From Candidatus Rhodoferax mariagerensis (GTDB lineage: Bacteria; Pseudomonadota; Gammaproteobacteria; Burkholderiales; Burkholderiaceae_C): 64,000 nt of DNA. Below are positions 52,858-61,317 of the stretch, piece by piece. Numbering within the stretch: position 1 is the stretch's first letter; each line of letters starts with the position of its first letter. The DNA lies in contig JADKAW010000015.1 of assembly GCA_016719055.1 (NCBI GenBank), positions 1-64,000 on the forward strand, written 5' to 3'. A program made the position numbers and the translations under genes. The notes beneath the pieces were generated by a model. The model did no database searches, was not told the DNA's origin, and saw only the letters and a program-made list of their open reading frames with translations.

Positions 52858-54069
52858 ATGGAACACTTAACTTTTCTAGGCTTGTTCCAGGGTATTGCGA
52901 CCCTGGTTGCGGCCGACCCTGCGGTGATGTGGGGTCGCATTTTCCTGATGCTGCTCGGCTTTTTGCTGATTTACCTGGGCACCCGCGAGGTACTGGAGCC
53001 GCTGCTGATGATCCCGATGGGTCTGGGCATGGCAGCCATCAACGCTGGTGTGATGTTTCTGGAAGGCGGCAAAGCCGGCACGCTGTTCATTGATCCGCTG
53101 ATGTCTGACCCGTCCGATCTGGTCAACATCATGCAGATCAACTGGTTGCAGCCCATTTACACCCTGACTTTCAGCAACGGCTTGATTGCCTGTTTTGTCT
53201 TCATGGGCATTGGCGTGCTGCTGGATGTGGGCTATGTGATGGCGCGACCGTTTCAAAGCATGTTTATTGCGCTGTTTGCCGAACTGGGGACGATTGCGGT
53301 GTTTCCGATTGCCATCTGGCTGGGCATGAAACCGGGGGAAGCGGCCTCAGTTGCGACGATTGGCGGTGCCGACGGCCCGATGGTGCTGTTCACCTCGCTG
53401 ATTTTGGCCAAGAACCTGTTTGTGCCGATCACCGTGGTGGGTTATCTGTACCTGGGTCTCACCTACGGCGGCTACCCGTATCTGATCAAGTGGCTGGTGC
53501 CCGAGCGGATTCGCGGCATCAACATGTCTGCCGACCGGGGGCCAAAAATCAGCCGGTCGCAAAAGATGATTTTTGCCGTGGTGACCTGCACGCTGCTTTG
53601 CCTGCTGTTCCCGGTGGCGGCACCGCTGTTTTTCTCGCTGTTTGTCGGCGTGGCGGTGCGGGAAAGCGGTCTGGAATCTTTCACCAAGCTGCTCAGCGAG
53701 ACCTTCTTGTACGGTGCCACCTTCTTCCTGGGCCTGACACTCGGTGTTTTGTGCGAAGCCAGCACACTGCTTGACCCGGTCGTGCTCAAGCTGCTGCTGC
53801 TGGGCATGCTGGCCTTGCTGATCTCGGCACTCGGTGGTTTGGCGGGTGGTTACCTTCTTTATTTCGCCACCGGTGGCAAGTTCAACCCGATCATCGGCAT
53901 TGCCGGTGTCAGTTGTGTACCGACCACCGCCAAAGTGGTGCAAAAGATCGCCACGGCCGCCAACCCAAGCGCCATCATCCTGCCGCAAGCACTCGGTGCC
54001 AACATCAGCGGCGTCATCACCAGCGCCATCATCGCCGGGGTGTTTATCAGCGTGTTGCGCGTCACTTGA
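52858..54069 (+). CDS. Sodium-pumping beta subunit of the decarboxylase (OadB/MmdB/GcdB family)
   Basis: A 403-residue polytopic membrane protein that decarboxylates carboxybiotin and exports two sodium ions. Family signatures: FLMLLGFLLIYLGTREVLEP, ATIGGADGPMVLFTSLIL with the sodium-site Asp, and the C-terminal NPIIGIAGVSCVPTTAKVVQ, ANPSAIILPQALGANISGVI. Full length. Ends the operon; a palindromic repeat with a 9-base-pair stem and T-rich tail follows and may terminate transcription. Confidence 0.95.
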   Translation: MEHLTFLGLFQGIATLVAADPAVMWGRIFLMLLGFLLIYLGTREVLEPLLMIPMGLGMAAINAGVMFLEGGKAGTLFIDPLMSDPSDLVNIMQINWLQPIYTLTFSNGLIACFVFMGIGVLLDVGYVMARPFQSMFIALFAELGTIAVFPIAIWLGMKPGEAASVATIGGADGPMVLFTSLILAKNLFVPITVVGYLYLGLTYGGYPYLIKWLVPERIRGINMSADRGPKISRSQKMIFAVVTCTLLCLLFPVAAPLFFSLFVGVAVRESGLESFTKLLSETFLYGATFFLGLTLGVLCEASTLLDPVVLKLLLLGMLALLISALGGLAGGYLLYFATGGKFNPIIGIAGVSCVPTTAKVVQKIATAANPSAIILPQALGANISGVITSAIIAGVFISVLRVT

Positions 54070-54074
54070 TAGAC

Positions 54075-54125
54075 AAATTGGCTGCCAGCCCTTACGGGAT
54101 AAGCGCTGGCAGCTATCTTATTTGC
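54075..54125 (+). repeat. Dispersed palindromic element, copy 3 (terminator-like)
   Basis: AAATTGGCTGCCAGCCCTTA ... AAGCGCTGGCAGCTATCTTA. The two halves GCTGCCAGC (54081-54089) and GCTGGCAGC (54105-54113) pair perfectly; T-rich sequence follows, so it may act as terminator of the decarboxylase operon. Confidence 0.65.
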
Positions 54126-54161
54126 TTTTTTAGCGTTTGCCGGCCACCCCGGACCGGAACC

Positions 54162-55115
54162 TTATCCGCAGCACTTTTTGTATTTCTTGCCGCTGCCACA
54201 AGGGCAAAGGTCGTTCCTGCCGACCTTGGGGGTTTCACGCACAAAGGTCTCTACAGGTGTTGGCGACCAGCTTTTCGGCGGCAGCGGACGTGTAAGCTCA
54301 CTGGCTGGCGAACCGAGGTCACTTTCTGCCGCAACGGGCGAGACCCGCTCATGAAAGCCTGACCAGCCACCAATTTCTGTCTTCACATTGGTCACATAGC
54401 CCTGATCCCGGGCAAGCTGCTGCGCGCGCGTCGCCTCGTAGCTATTCGCCAGTCTGGTGTTGAAATCTTCCCGACTGAGCCACGACCGGTTAATCAGGCC
54501 GGCGTCGTACCAGCGCTCGACCACGTCGCGCAGTTCCACGGCCACCAAGTCAGCGGCCGCTTGCACCAGGCAGTCAATCAGCTCATCGCACTCTGACACA
54601 TAGCTGGGGTCGCCGATGCGGGCCGCCTCGTTTTCGCCCAGCGCCGCCAAATACGCGAGCAAGGCCGTGCGATCGTCATCACCTTCAAGCACCCGCACCA
54701 CCAGCGCATGCACCGCTGCATGGCGCACCCAAAAGTCGACCTCCATGCTCTCAATCAAGGCTTTGATCGGCCCCGTGTCACCACCACACACACCTGCCAG
54801 GCAGCGCCCGTAACTTTCGGTCAGCGCATCGCCCAGCACAGCATCGAGTACCGAATCATCCAGACGCCCCAACGCCAACAAGGGCGCATAGGCACGCTCA
54901 TCGCGCCAGCATGCCAGCAGATGCATGGCGTACTGGTGTAGCACGTAGTCCTCTTGCATGGCAAGAGACGGTTTGGCTGAGACTTGCGTCAGCACCTCGA
55001 CCAGAAACGGCGCTAACTCATCACGGTGCAAATTGGCAAAGTCAATCGCCTCTTGGGGAAATGGCGTGGAAAAAAACTCTAGCTGCGCCTTCAGGTGGTT
55101 CCAGTTTTCGGTCAT
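54162..55115 (-). CDS. DUF1186 and SEC-C motif protein
   Basis: A 317-residue protein of helical repeats (DUF1186-like; HRDELAPFLVEVLTQVS, YGRCLAGVCGGDTGPIKALI) ending with a SEC-C zinc finger (VGRNDLCPCGSGKKYKKCCG), the zinc-binding motif also found at the SecA C-terminus. The C-terminal Pro-rich linker (about 255-295) separates the parts. Possibly a protein-interaction adaptor; function unknown. Convergent with the decarboxylase operon. Confidence 0.88.
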   Translation of the reverse strand: MTENWNHLKAQLEFFSTPFPQEAIDFANLHRDELAPFLVEVLTQVSAKPSLAMQEDYVLHQYAMHLLACWRDERAYAPLLALGRLDDSVLDAVLGDALTESYGRCLAGVCGGDTGPIKALIESMEVDFWVRHAAVHALVVRVLEGDDDRTALLAYLAALGENEAARIGDPSYVSECDELIDCLVQAAADLVAVELRDVVERWYDAGLINRSWLSREDFNTRLANSYEATRAQQLARDQGYVTNVKTEIGGWSGFHERVSPVAAESDLGSPASELTRPLPPKSWSPTPVETFVRETPKVGRNDLCPCGSGKKYKKCCG

Positions 55116-55137
55116 TTAATTTTCCGTATATATTAAT

Positions 55138-55187
55138 AAAATTGCGATCAATCCTTTATAAATAAAGCGCTGATAGCTATATTTTTA
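55138..55187 (+). repeat. Dispersed palindromic element, copy 4
   Basis: AAATTGCGATCAATCC ... TAAAGCGCTGATAGCTAT between purN and the SEC-C gene, with the family ending AGCTATATTTTTAG. More diverged in the first half. Confidence 0.55.
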
Positions 55188-55770
55188 GAAGCAAACTGGC
55201 AATCGCTGCCGGGTAAATCAGGTGCTCCTGCGTAAGTACGCGCGCAGCCAGCGTCTCGGCCGTGTCGCCGGGCAGCACCGGCACTGCGGCTTGCGCCAGA
55301 ATTTCGCCGTGGTCCAGGTCTGCCGTGACACGATGCACCGTGGCACCCGCCAGTTTGCAACCGGCGTCGATGGCACGCTGGTGTGTGTTTAGCCCGGCAA
55401 ACGCCGGCAGCAGTGAAGGATGAATATTCACCAGTCGCCCGGCGTACTGCGCCACAAACCCAGGGGTAAGAATACGCATGAAGCCCGCCAGCACCACCAG
55501 CGCCGGATACTCGGCTGAATCAAACCGCGCAATACGCTGCGCCAGTTCGGCTTCAAACGCCTCGCGGCTGGCGTAGACTTTATGATCGACCACATCGGTT
55601 GGGAGACCGATCTCGCGCGCCACTTGCAAGCCAGGTGCATCGGCCCGGTTGCTGATCACAGTCACCACGCGCGCCCCCAATCGAGCCACCCAGTCTTCCC
55701 GTTTTGCGGTTTTCACGATGGCGGCCATGTTGGAGCCGCTGCCTGAGATCAAAATGACGATGTTTTTCAT
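55177..55770 (-). CDS. purN: Phosphoribosylglycinamide formyltransferase
   Basis: A 197-residue purine biosynthesis enzyme that transfers a formyl group from 10-formyl-THF to GAR. Opening NIVILISGSGSNMAAIV (phosphate-binding loop), catalytic region VVLAGFMRILTPGFV, VNIHPSLLPAFAGLNTHQRA (catalytic His) and VTADLDHGEILAQAAVPV (catalytic Asp) are present. The start at 55770 matches the family N-terminus; a longer frame upstream is antisense to yceH, which is divergent and 12 bases away. Confidence 0.96.
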   Translation of the reverse strand: MKNIVILISGSGSNMAAIVKTAKREDWVARLGARVVTVISNRADAPGLQVAREIGLPTDVVDHKVYASREAFEAELAQRIARFDSAEYPALVVLAGFMRILTPGFVAQYAGRLVNIHPSLLPAFAGLNTHQRAIDAGCKLAGATVHRVTADLDHGEILAQAAVPVLPGDTAETLAARVLTQEHLIYPAAIASLLLKI

Positions 55771-55782
55771 ATCGAGTGAATT

Positions 55783-56460
55783 ATGACTTTGACCCCTGAC
55801 ACCCATCCCCTTTCCGCCATTGAAGCCCGCGTGCTGGGCACCTTGATGGAAAAAGCCCGCACTGTACCTGACAGCTACCCGCTGTCGCTCAACACCCTGC
55901 TGCTGGGCTGTAATCAAAAAAGCAGCCGCGACCCGATCATGGAACTGATGGAGGCCGACGTGGCCACTGCCGTGACCAGCCTGAAAGAGCGCAACCTGGT
56001 GCGCGAAAGTAGCGGCAGCCGGGTCACCCGCTTTGAGCACAACTTTCAGCGCGGCGTGGGTGTGCCCGAGCAGTCCGCCGTGCTGCTGGGCCTGTTGATG
56101 CTGCGCGGCCCGCAAACTGCCGGCGAGTTGCGCCTGAATACTGAGCGCTGGTACAAGTTTGCCGATATTTCGTCGGTTGAAGGTTTTCTGGAAGAGTTGC
56201 AAGACCGCTCAGCTGAAAAAGGTGGCCCCTTGGTGGTCAAGCTCAGCCGGGCACCGGGTGCGCGCGAGCAGCGCTGGGCGCACCTCTTGTGTGGCCCGGT
56301 GGATGAGTCGCATCTGGTCACTGGCACGGTGTTGCGCTCGGTGGACTTCAGCACGCAAGAGCGCATGGATCGGCTGGAGTCAGAAGTCGCGGCGTTGCGC
56401 GCCACGGTCAACAAGCTGTGCGCCGAGTTGGGCATCGACGCCGCGACGCCAGAAAACTAA
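55783..56460 (+). CDS. YceH/DUF480-family protein
   Basis: A 225-residue protein with tandem winged-helix domains: LSAIEARVLGTLMEKARTVP, YPLSLNTLLLGCNQKSSRDP, and the second repeat VPEQSAVLLGLLMLRGPQTA. The tail forms a short coiled coil (RLESEVAALRATVNKLCAEL). A widely conserved proteobacterial family with unclear role, possibly a DNA-binding regulator. Divergent from purN. Confidence 0.92.
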   Translation: MTLTPDTHPLSAIEARVLGTLMEKARTVPDSYPLSLNTLLLGCNQKSSRDPIMELMEADVATAVTSLKERNLVRESSGSRVTRFEHNFQRGVGVPEQSAVLLGLLMLRGPQTAGELRLNTERWYKFADISSVEGFLEELQDRSAEKGGPLVVKLSRAPGAREQRWAHLLCGPVDESHLVTGTVLRSVDFSTQERMDRLESEVAALRATVNKLCAELGIDAATPEN

Positions 56461-56624
56461 GCGGCATTGAGGACAGGCCGGCCCCTTGGTTCGATGGCTT
56501 GGCAAGCAAGCGGGTTTCCCCGGATTGGCATTGCATGGGTGATGGCAATAATGCGGCCGTCGAGTCGGCTTGTACAACTTGACAAGTCAAGATATTTCAC
56601 CCCTTTTTGCATAGGATGTAGATC

Positions 56625-56996
56625 ATGAAAGTAAACCCCGTAGGTTGGTTTGAAATTTACGTTCAGGACATGCCGCGCGCCAAGGCTTTCTACGAGGCCG
56701 TCTTGGCCGGCGAACTGCAAAACCTGGAAAGCCCGGGGATAGAGATGTGGGCTTTCCCCATGCATGACACCGAAGCGGGTTCGTCTGGGGCGCTGGTCAA
56801 GATGGACGGTTGCCCCTCGGGCGGCAACAGCACACTGGTTTATTTCTCGTGTGCCGATTGCGCCGTAGAAGCCAGCCGCGTTGCCAGCAACGGTGGCCAG
56901 GTCTTCAAGGAAAAGTTCTCCATTGGCCCGTATGGCTTTATTGCCCTGGTGTCCGACACCGAGGGGAACATGATTGGCCTGCATTCGATGCAATGA
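56625..56996 (+). CDS. VOC-family protein (glyoxalase/bleomycin resistance-like)
   Basis: A 123-residue VOC-superfamily protein with two beta-alpha-beta-beta-beta units: VGWFEIYVQDMPRAKAFYEA and ALVKMDGCPSGGNSTLVYFS, ending FGIALVSDTEGN-like (GFIALVSDTEGNMIGLHSM). Such proteins bind a divalent metal or a small ligand; the role is unknown. Its stop overlaps the next VOC gene start by 4 bases (ATGA), so the two may form a pair. Confidence 0.85.
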   Translation: MKVNPVGWFEIYVQDMPRAKAFYEAVLAGELQNLESPGIEMWAFPMHDTEAGSSGALVKMDGCPSGGNSTLVYFSCADCAVEASRVASNGGQVFKEKFSIGPYGFIALVSDTEGNMIGLHSMQ

Positions 56997-57406
56997 GACC
57001 ACTTGAACCGGGCGATACATCTCCGATCTCGCTAAGCACGGTGGTCATTTATGCCCGCGACATGTCTAGGACGGCCGCGTTTTACGCCAGACACTTTGGC
57101 TTCACCTCCACGGGCGAGGTTTGTGAGGGTTTGATCGAGCTGACTCCGCGTGACGGTGGTGCCGCCATCCTGATCCACCAGGCCGCCAAGTCGGTCAAAC
57201 TCGGGCAGGTGGGCGTCAAGCTGAGTTTTCATGTGCCGGATGTGGCTGCCTTCGTCACCCAGGCCGCAGCAACCGGACTCAAGTTTGGTGCGATTCACCA
57301 GGCCAACGGGTATTCGTTTGCCAACACCAAGGACCCAGACAACAACTCGGTCAGCGTATCAAGCCGCGCGTTTCGGGCCAGGCCTGTACCTGCACCGAGT
57401 GATTGA
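56993..57406 (+). CDS. VOC-family protein
   Basis: A 137-residue VOC protein: ISLSTVVIYARDMSRTAAFY, ARHFGFTSTGEVCEGLIELT, LSFHVPDVAAFVTQAAATGL and GYSFANTKDPDNNSVSVSS. Starts at 56993, overlapping the previous VOC gene by 4 bases; a longer frame further upstream lies inside that gene and is a shadow. The two genes may be translationally coupled. Confidence 0.82.
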   Translation: MRPLEPGDTSPISLSTVVIYARDMSRTAAFYARHFGFTSTGEVCEGLIELTPRDGGAAILIHQAAKSVKLGQVGVKLSFHVPDVAAFVTQAAATGLKFGAIHQANGYSFANTKDPDNNSVSVSSRAFRARPVPAPSD

Positions 57407-57411
57407 TAGCA

Positions 57412-57468
57412 AAATCAGGCTCAAGCCCATATTGGGCAAGCGTAGATAGCTATAACTTTTATATTTTT
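57412..57468 (+). repeat. Dispersed palindromic element, copy 5
   Basis: AAATCAGGCTCAAGCCCATA ... GCAAGCGTAGATAGCTATAA, ending in T-rich sequence, between the VOC pair and the convergent sensor kinase gene. It could terminate the VOC transcript. Confidence 0.6.
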
Positions 57469-57488
57469 CGCGCATCAGACATCCAGCA

Positions 57489-58571
57489 TTAGGTGCGCGG
57501 CAGGCTCAAAATGGCGCTCAAACCTTGCACCGGGCGATTGACCAGACTAAGTGAGCCTCCATGTTTTTGTGCAATGTCATGTGCTGTGGCCAGGCCCAGT
57601 CCGACACCGCCGCTATGGCGGTTTCGCGACGATTCAAGCCGGTAGAACGGCATCATGACCCGGTCAAGTTCGTCCTCAGGAATGCCCGGACCCTCATCGT
57701 CAATGGTGATCACCAATCGATCCGCGCGGTCTTCCAGTCCAACTCTGGCCCGCTTTCCGTAGCGCACCGCATTGCCAATCAGGTTGGCAATACAGCGACG
57801 CAGCGCCAACGCCTGCACCTGCAGCGGGGCAGAAAGCGCGGCGCCCTCAAACCGCACGTCCTGTCCGCAATCCTGCGCATCTTCGGCAAGACTGGTCAGC
57901 AAGGAACTCAGATCCAGCAGCACCGTCGGCTCCAGATCAGCAATACCACGAAGATAGTCGAGTGTGGTCCGGATCATTTCATCCATTTCAACGATATCGC
58001 GGGCAAAAGCGTGTCGCTGGTCGGGATCGGCAAGTGATTGCACTCGCAATGACAGGCGAGTCAACGGTGTACGCAGATCATGTGAAACGGCCGCCACAAA
58101 CTGGTCGCGCTGGGCCATCTGCTGTTGAATGCGGCCATGCATCTGGTTGAAAACCCGGGTCGCCTCGCGGCATTCCAGCGTGCCATCCTCCGGCATGGCC
58201 GGGCGGTGAATATCCCGCCCCAGCGCTTTGGCTGCGGCTGCCAGCTTGCGCACCGGTTCGGACAACCAGCGTGCACCGACCCAGGCTGCCAGAATCAACG
58301 CCGCCAGCCGTACCGAAATATCCATCAGCAAACCAAGTTGAAACAGGTGTGGCGGTGCATGGCCCACCGGTGGCCCACCCTGCCCGCCCAATCCTGGTAG
58401 AGGTGGCGGCGGATGCGGGTTGAATTCAAACATCAGGGTCAACGCCAGAACATGGCTGGTGACCACGGCCACCACCAGCAGCATGGCCAGGCGGCCAAAC
58501 AGACTGTCTGGCAACAGGCGCTGTGCCAAGGTGCCAACGCGCCGTCGAACTGAACTGATCAGTGGGGCCAT
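57489..58571 (-). CDS. Sensor histidine kinase
   Basis: A 360-residue inner-membrane kinase. Two transmembrane helices (about 28-48 and 79-99) flank a short periplasmic loop of about 30 residues that is rich in Pro, Gly and His (FNPHPPPPLPGLGG, PPVGHAPPHLF). A HAMP-like linker (SEPVRKLAAAAKALGRDIHR) precedes the phosphoacceptor domain with His164 (AAVSHDLRTPLTRLSLRVQS) and an ATP-binding domain: N box LIGNAVRYGKRARV, G1 IDDEGPGIPEDEL, G2 GGVGLGLATAHDIA. Its start overlaps the response regulator gene end by 13 bases. The small loop suggests a metal or membrane-state sensor of EnvZ/CpxA-like layout. Confidence 0.93.
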   Translation of the reverse strand: MAPLISSVRRRVGTLAQRLLPDSLFGRLAMLLVVAVVTSHVLALTLMFEFNPHPPPPLPGLGGQGGPPVGHAPPHLFQLGLLMDISVRLAALILAAWVGARWLSEPVRKLAAAAKALGRDIHRPAMPEDGTLECREATRVFNQMHGRIQQQMAQRDQFVAAVSHDLRTPLTRLSLRVQSLADPDQRHAFARDIVEMDEMIRTTLDYLRGIADLEPTVLLDLSSLLTSLAEDAQDCGQDVRFEGAALSAPLQVQALALRRCIANLIGNAVRYGKRARVGLEDRADRLVITIDDEGPGIPEDELDRVMMPFYRLESSRNRHSGGVGLGLATAHDIAQKHGGSLSLVNRPVQGLSAILSLPRT

Positions 58572-59299
58572 GCCGTGCGCCCCTGCACGGACCGGGCGTT
58601 GAACATATACCCCGCACCGCGTACCGTCTTGATCATCGAAGGGGCCTGCGGATCATCAGAGAGCTTTTGCCGCAGACGCGACACCAGCAGGTCAATGCTG
58701 CGTTCAAACACCTCCATGTTGCGGCCCCGCGCCTGCTCCACCAATTGATCGCGACTGAACAGTCGCCGCGGGGTTTGCAGGAAAGTGGTCAGCAGGCGAA
58801 ATTCGGCATTTGACAAGGCCACGGCCAGACCAGCTGGCGACACCAGGGTGCGCTCATCGCGGCGCAGCACCCAGCCATCAAAATGCACAACGTCACTGCG
58901 CATCAGGTCGGTGCCGGCATCGGTGGTTGCTGATGAACGTCGAAGAACGGTGTGGATGCGCGCCACCAGTTCGCGTGGCTCAAACGGTTTGCTCACGTAG
59001 TCGTCAGCGCCGTTTTCCAGACCGATGACCCGGTCAAAACTGCTGCCGCGCGCCGTCAGCATGATGACCGGTAGGGCGGAACGCTGGCGAATGTCCCTGG
59101 ACAACTGCAGGCCGTCCGTACCCGGCAGCATCACATCGAGCACAACCAGATCGACCGGCTGGCTTGCCAGCACAGCCCACATTGCATCGCCGTCACCCGC
59201 CGTATGGACAAGCAAGTTGAACCGACGCAGGTAATCACCCAGCAATTCCGTGATTTCTTCGTCGTCGTCAACGACCAGGATGTGGGGTTGCGAATTCAT
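58559..59299 (-). CDS. OmpR-family response regulator
   Basis: A 246-residue DNA-binding regulator. The receiver domain has acidic pocket Asp11/Asp12 and phosphoacceptor Asp55 (VVLDVMLPGTDG), with Thr and Lys switch residues in VIMLTARGSS and YVSKPFEPREL. The C-terminal winged helix (VALSNAEFRLLTTFLQTPRR, RSIDLLVSRLRQKLSDDPQA, IKTVRGAGYMF) is of OmpR/PhoB type. Cotranscribed with the sensor kinase. Confidence 0.95.
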   Translation of the reverse strand: MNSQPHILVVDDDEEITELLGDYLRRFNLLVHTAGDGDAMWAVLASQPVDLVVLDVMLPGTDGLQLSRDIRQRSALPVIMLTARGSSFDRVIGLENGADDYVSKPFEPRELVARIHTVLRRSSATTDAGTDLMRSDVVHFDGWVLRRDERTLVSPAGLAVALSNAEFRLLTTFLQTPRRLFSRDQLVEQARGRNMEVFERSIDLLVSRLRQKLSDDPQAPSMIKTVRGAGYMFNARSVQGRTAWPH

Positions 59300-59404
59300 G
59301 GGCAGTTCTGGGGGTTGTGTAAAGCCAGTTTAGTGCCAAGCCCAATGCGCCGATAAGCAGAAGAAGACGGTCATTGCGTGCTTGCTGCAGCTTATAGAAG
59401 GCTT

Positions 59405-59473
59405 TTTGTACCGGCTTTGATACAAACCGGACATCACTGCGTTACCAGCCACTTTGACAATGAATGCGTTACC
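59405..59473 (+). promoter_or_regulatory. Candidate regulated promoter upstream of the EF-hand gene
   Basis: An inverted repeat TTTGTA-N10-TACAAA (59405-59426) and two direct repeats TGCGTTACC (59438-59446 and 59465-59473, 27 bases apart) surround a perfect TTGACA (59454-59459). A matching -10 is poor, as expected for an activator-dependent promoter. The divergent response regulator is the natural candidate. Confidence 0.45.
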
Positions 59474-59533
59474 CGACATGCAGTTTGGATGCCTGGTGGC
59501 AAATGACCACGATGAAACTTGAAAGGAAAATCC

Positions 59534-60382
59534 ATGAGCTCCATCTCAGGCGTCAACGGCCTCAGCAATGCCTGGGCCAACGCCAACACCCAGCGTAGCC
59601 AGATGCAGGCCAAAATGTTTGGCAGAGTGGACACCGACAGCAGCGGCGGTGTGGACCAGACCGAACTTCAAAACCTGTTCACTGAAATCAGCAAGAAAAC
59701 CGGCATCACGCTGGATGCCGAAAAGCTGTTCAGCGCGATGGACGGCAATGCCGATGGCAGCCTTGCCAGCGACGAACTGGCCAGTGGTTTGAAAGATGTG
59801 ATGCCACCGCCGCCCACGACCATGGAATTTGCCCAGGGCCGCAGTGGCATGGGTGGCAACAACGACCTGTTTGCCAAGGTCGATGCGAATTCGGACGGCT
59901 CGGTCGACGAAACCGAGATGACGGCGTTCACCGACAAAATAAAAACCGAGACCGGCCGTGACAGCCCGACCACGTTTACGCAACTCGACACAGACAGCGA
60001 TGGCAAACTGACCCAGTCCGAATTTGATGCCGGCAAACCCACAGGTGGCCCGCAGGGTTCCGCCAACGGTCCTCAGGGTGCTCAAGGGCCAGGTGGTCCA
60101 CCTCCCCCGGGTGGTCCGGGTGGTGCCAGGGGCACCTCTGAATCCAGCACCGCCGACAGCACCAGCTACGACCCACTTGACACCAATCAGGACGGCACCG
60201 TGTCGGAGCTTGAACGCCTGGCCGGTGCTTTGAAAGAGTTTGTCAACGCCAGCGAAAGTAGTTCTGGTTCAGAGTCCTCGGCCAGTGATGCTGTTTTGAA
60301 ACTCGCCAAGCTGGTTTATGAACAAATCGCCTCCGGCGGGTTGTCGCTAAGCAGCACCAGCACACTCGACGCCACGGCCTGA
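59534..60382 (+). CDS. Five-EF-hand calcium-binding protein
   Basis: A 282-residue protein. Canonical 12-residue EF-hand loops lie at 33-44 (DTDSSGGVDQTE), 70-81 (DGNADGSLASDE), 117-128 (DANSDGSVDETE), 152-163 (DTDSDGKLTQSE) and 216-227 (DTNQDGTVSELE), each ending with the required Glu. Between loops 4 and 5 is a Gly/Pro/Gln-rich collagen-like linker (170-200). No standard signal peptide is evident; the N-terminus is MSSISGVNGLSNAWANANTQ. It starts at ATG 59534 with AAAGGAAAA upstream. Divergent from the two-component system. It could buffer calcium, sense it or act as an extracellular protein. Confidence 0.85.
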   Translation: MSSISGVNGLSNAWANANTQRSQMQAKMFGRVDTDSSGGVDQTELQNLFTEISKKTGITLDAEKLFSAMDGNADGSLASDELASGLKDVMPPPPTTMEFAQGRSGMGGNNDLFAKVDANSDGSVDETEMTAFTDKIKTETGRDSPTTFTQLDTDSDGKLTQSEFDAGKPTGGPQGSANGPQGAQGPGGPPPPGGPGGARGTSESSTADSTSYDPLDTNQDGTVSELERLAGALKEFVNASESSSGSESSASDAVLKLAKLVYEQIASGGLSLSSTSTLDATA

Positions 60383-60399
60383 CCGGGTGACTGATCAGG

Positions 60400-61290
60400 C
60401 TACTCCACCTCACGCACCCGCAGGAAAGACGCAAACCGCGGCAAACCCTTGACGGTACGGTCCCGGTAACGGTAGGTGACGACGGTGCCCACAGCAGGTG
60501 GTGCGGCACGCTGCGCGTCAGAAAAGCCGGTTCCCAGCGCAAAACGCTGGCCATCGGGCAGTTCGAGCAACAGGGCACCCAGACGACCGGCATGGCGGCC
60601 CTTGCCCGGCAAATGGGCAACCACCTTGGCGTCTTCATCAGGCGAGGGTTTGAGCTTCAGCAAGGCGTCGCTGCGCCCGGGCGACCACAGGGCATTGGCA
60701 CGGTGTAATACCAGGCCCTCGCCGCCTTGTGCCACCAGTTGTTTCAGATGGGCCTGCAGCGCTGCCACGCTGTCCAGGCGCTGCTGGGTCACCACTTGCA
60801 GCCAGGGCTGGGCCGCCGTTTGCACCACGCCCGCCAGCGCCTGTATACGCTCGGCAAAAGTGCCAGTGGCACCCGGCGCATCAAACACCAGGTAGCGCAC
60901 TTCGCGCCACTGGGCGTCAACCGGTTCACTGCGTCGCACGGTGGCTGACAAGCGGTCAAATTGGCCACGCGCCAGCCACAGTTCGCCGTCCAGCGCGGTC
61001 TTGGGCAAGGCAGCGGTAAACCAGTCTGGCGCGGCAATCAGTCGCCCACTGCGAAAGCGCAGTCGCTGGCCGTCCCAAAACGCCCGCACACCGTCAAATT
61101 TTTCGCTGACCAGAAAACCAGCCGGGCTGGCATCACTCTGCCAAACCTTGGGCAGCATCAGCGCCGGCTCAGCGTCAGTGCGGGTCTGCGCGGCGTGAAT
61201 TGTTGTTCCCGCTGTCAGCCCAGCAAGCGGCAAAAAAACCTGCGTCAGTAGCAAGGCCAGGCTGCTCAGGGCTTGTCCACGAATTCGCAA
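60400..61290 (-). CDS. ATP-dependent DNA ligase with signal peptide (LigE-type)
   Basis: A 296-residue minimal ATP-dependent DNA ligase. N-terminal hydrophobic signal (RIRGQALSSLALLLTQVFLP) suggests a periplasmic form. The adenylation domain has motif I SEKFDGVRAFWDG (catalytic Lys in EKFDG), motif III-like LVFDAPGATGTF, motif IV GGEGLVLHRA and motif V DALLKLKPSPDEDA; a short OB-fold follows. TTG at 61290 is chosen as start because the strong AGGAGGTGA at 61296-61304 covers the alternative GTG. Preceded by an HNH nuclease gene 27 bases upstream on the same strand. Confidence 0.85.
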   Translation of the reverse strand: MRIRGQALSSLALLLTQVFLPLAGLTAGTTIHAAQTRTDAEPALMLPKVWQSDASPAGFLVSEKFDGVRAFWDGQRLRFRSGRLIAAPDWFTAALPKTALDGELWLARGQFDRLSATVRRSEPVDAQWREVRYLVFDAPGATGTFAERIQALAGVVQTAAQPWLQVVTQQRLDSVAALQAHLKQLVAQGGEGLVLHRANALWSPGRSDALLKLKPSPDEDAKVVAHLPGKGRHAGRLGALLLELPDGQRFALGTGFSDAQRAAPPAVGTVVTYRYRDRTVKGLPRFASFLRVREVE

Positions 61291-61317
61291 GACGTTCACC
61301 TCCTGAGAATGCTGGTG

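Noticed and set aside
55771..56202. N-terminal extension of the purN frame
   Set aside because: Antisense to yceH; PurN proteins start at the KNIVILISGSGSN segment.
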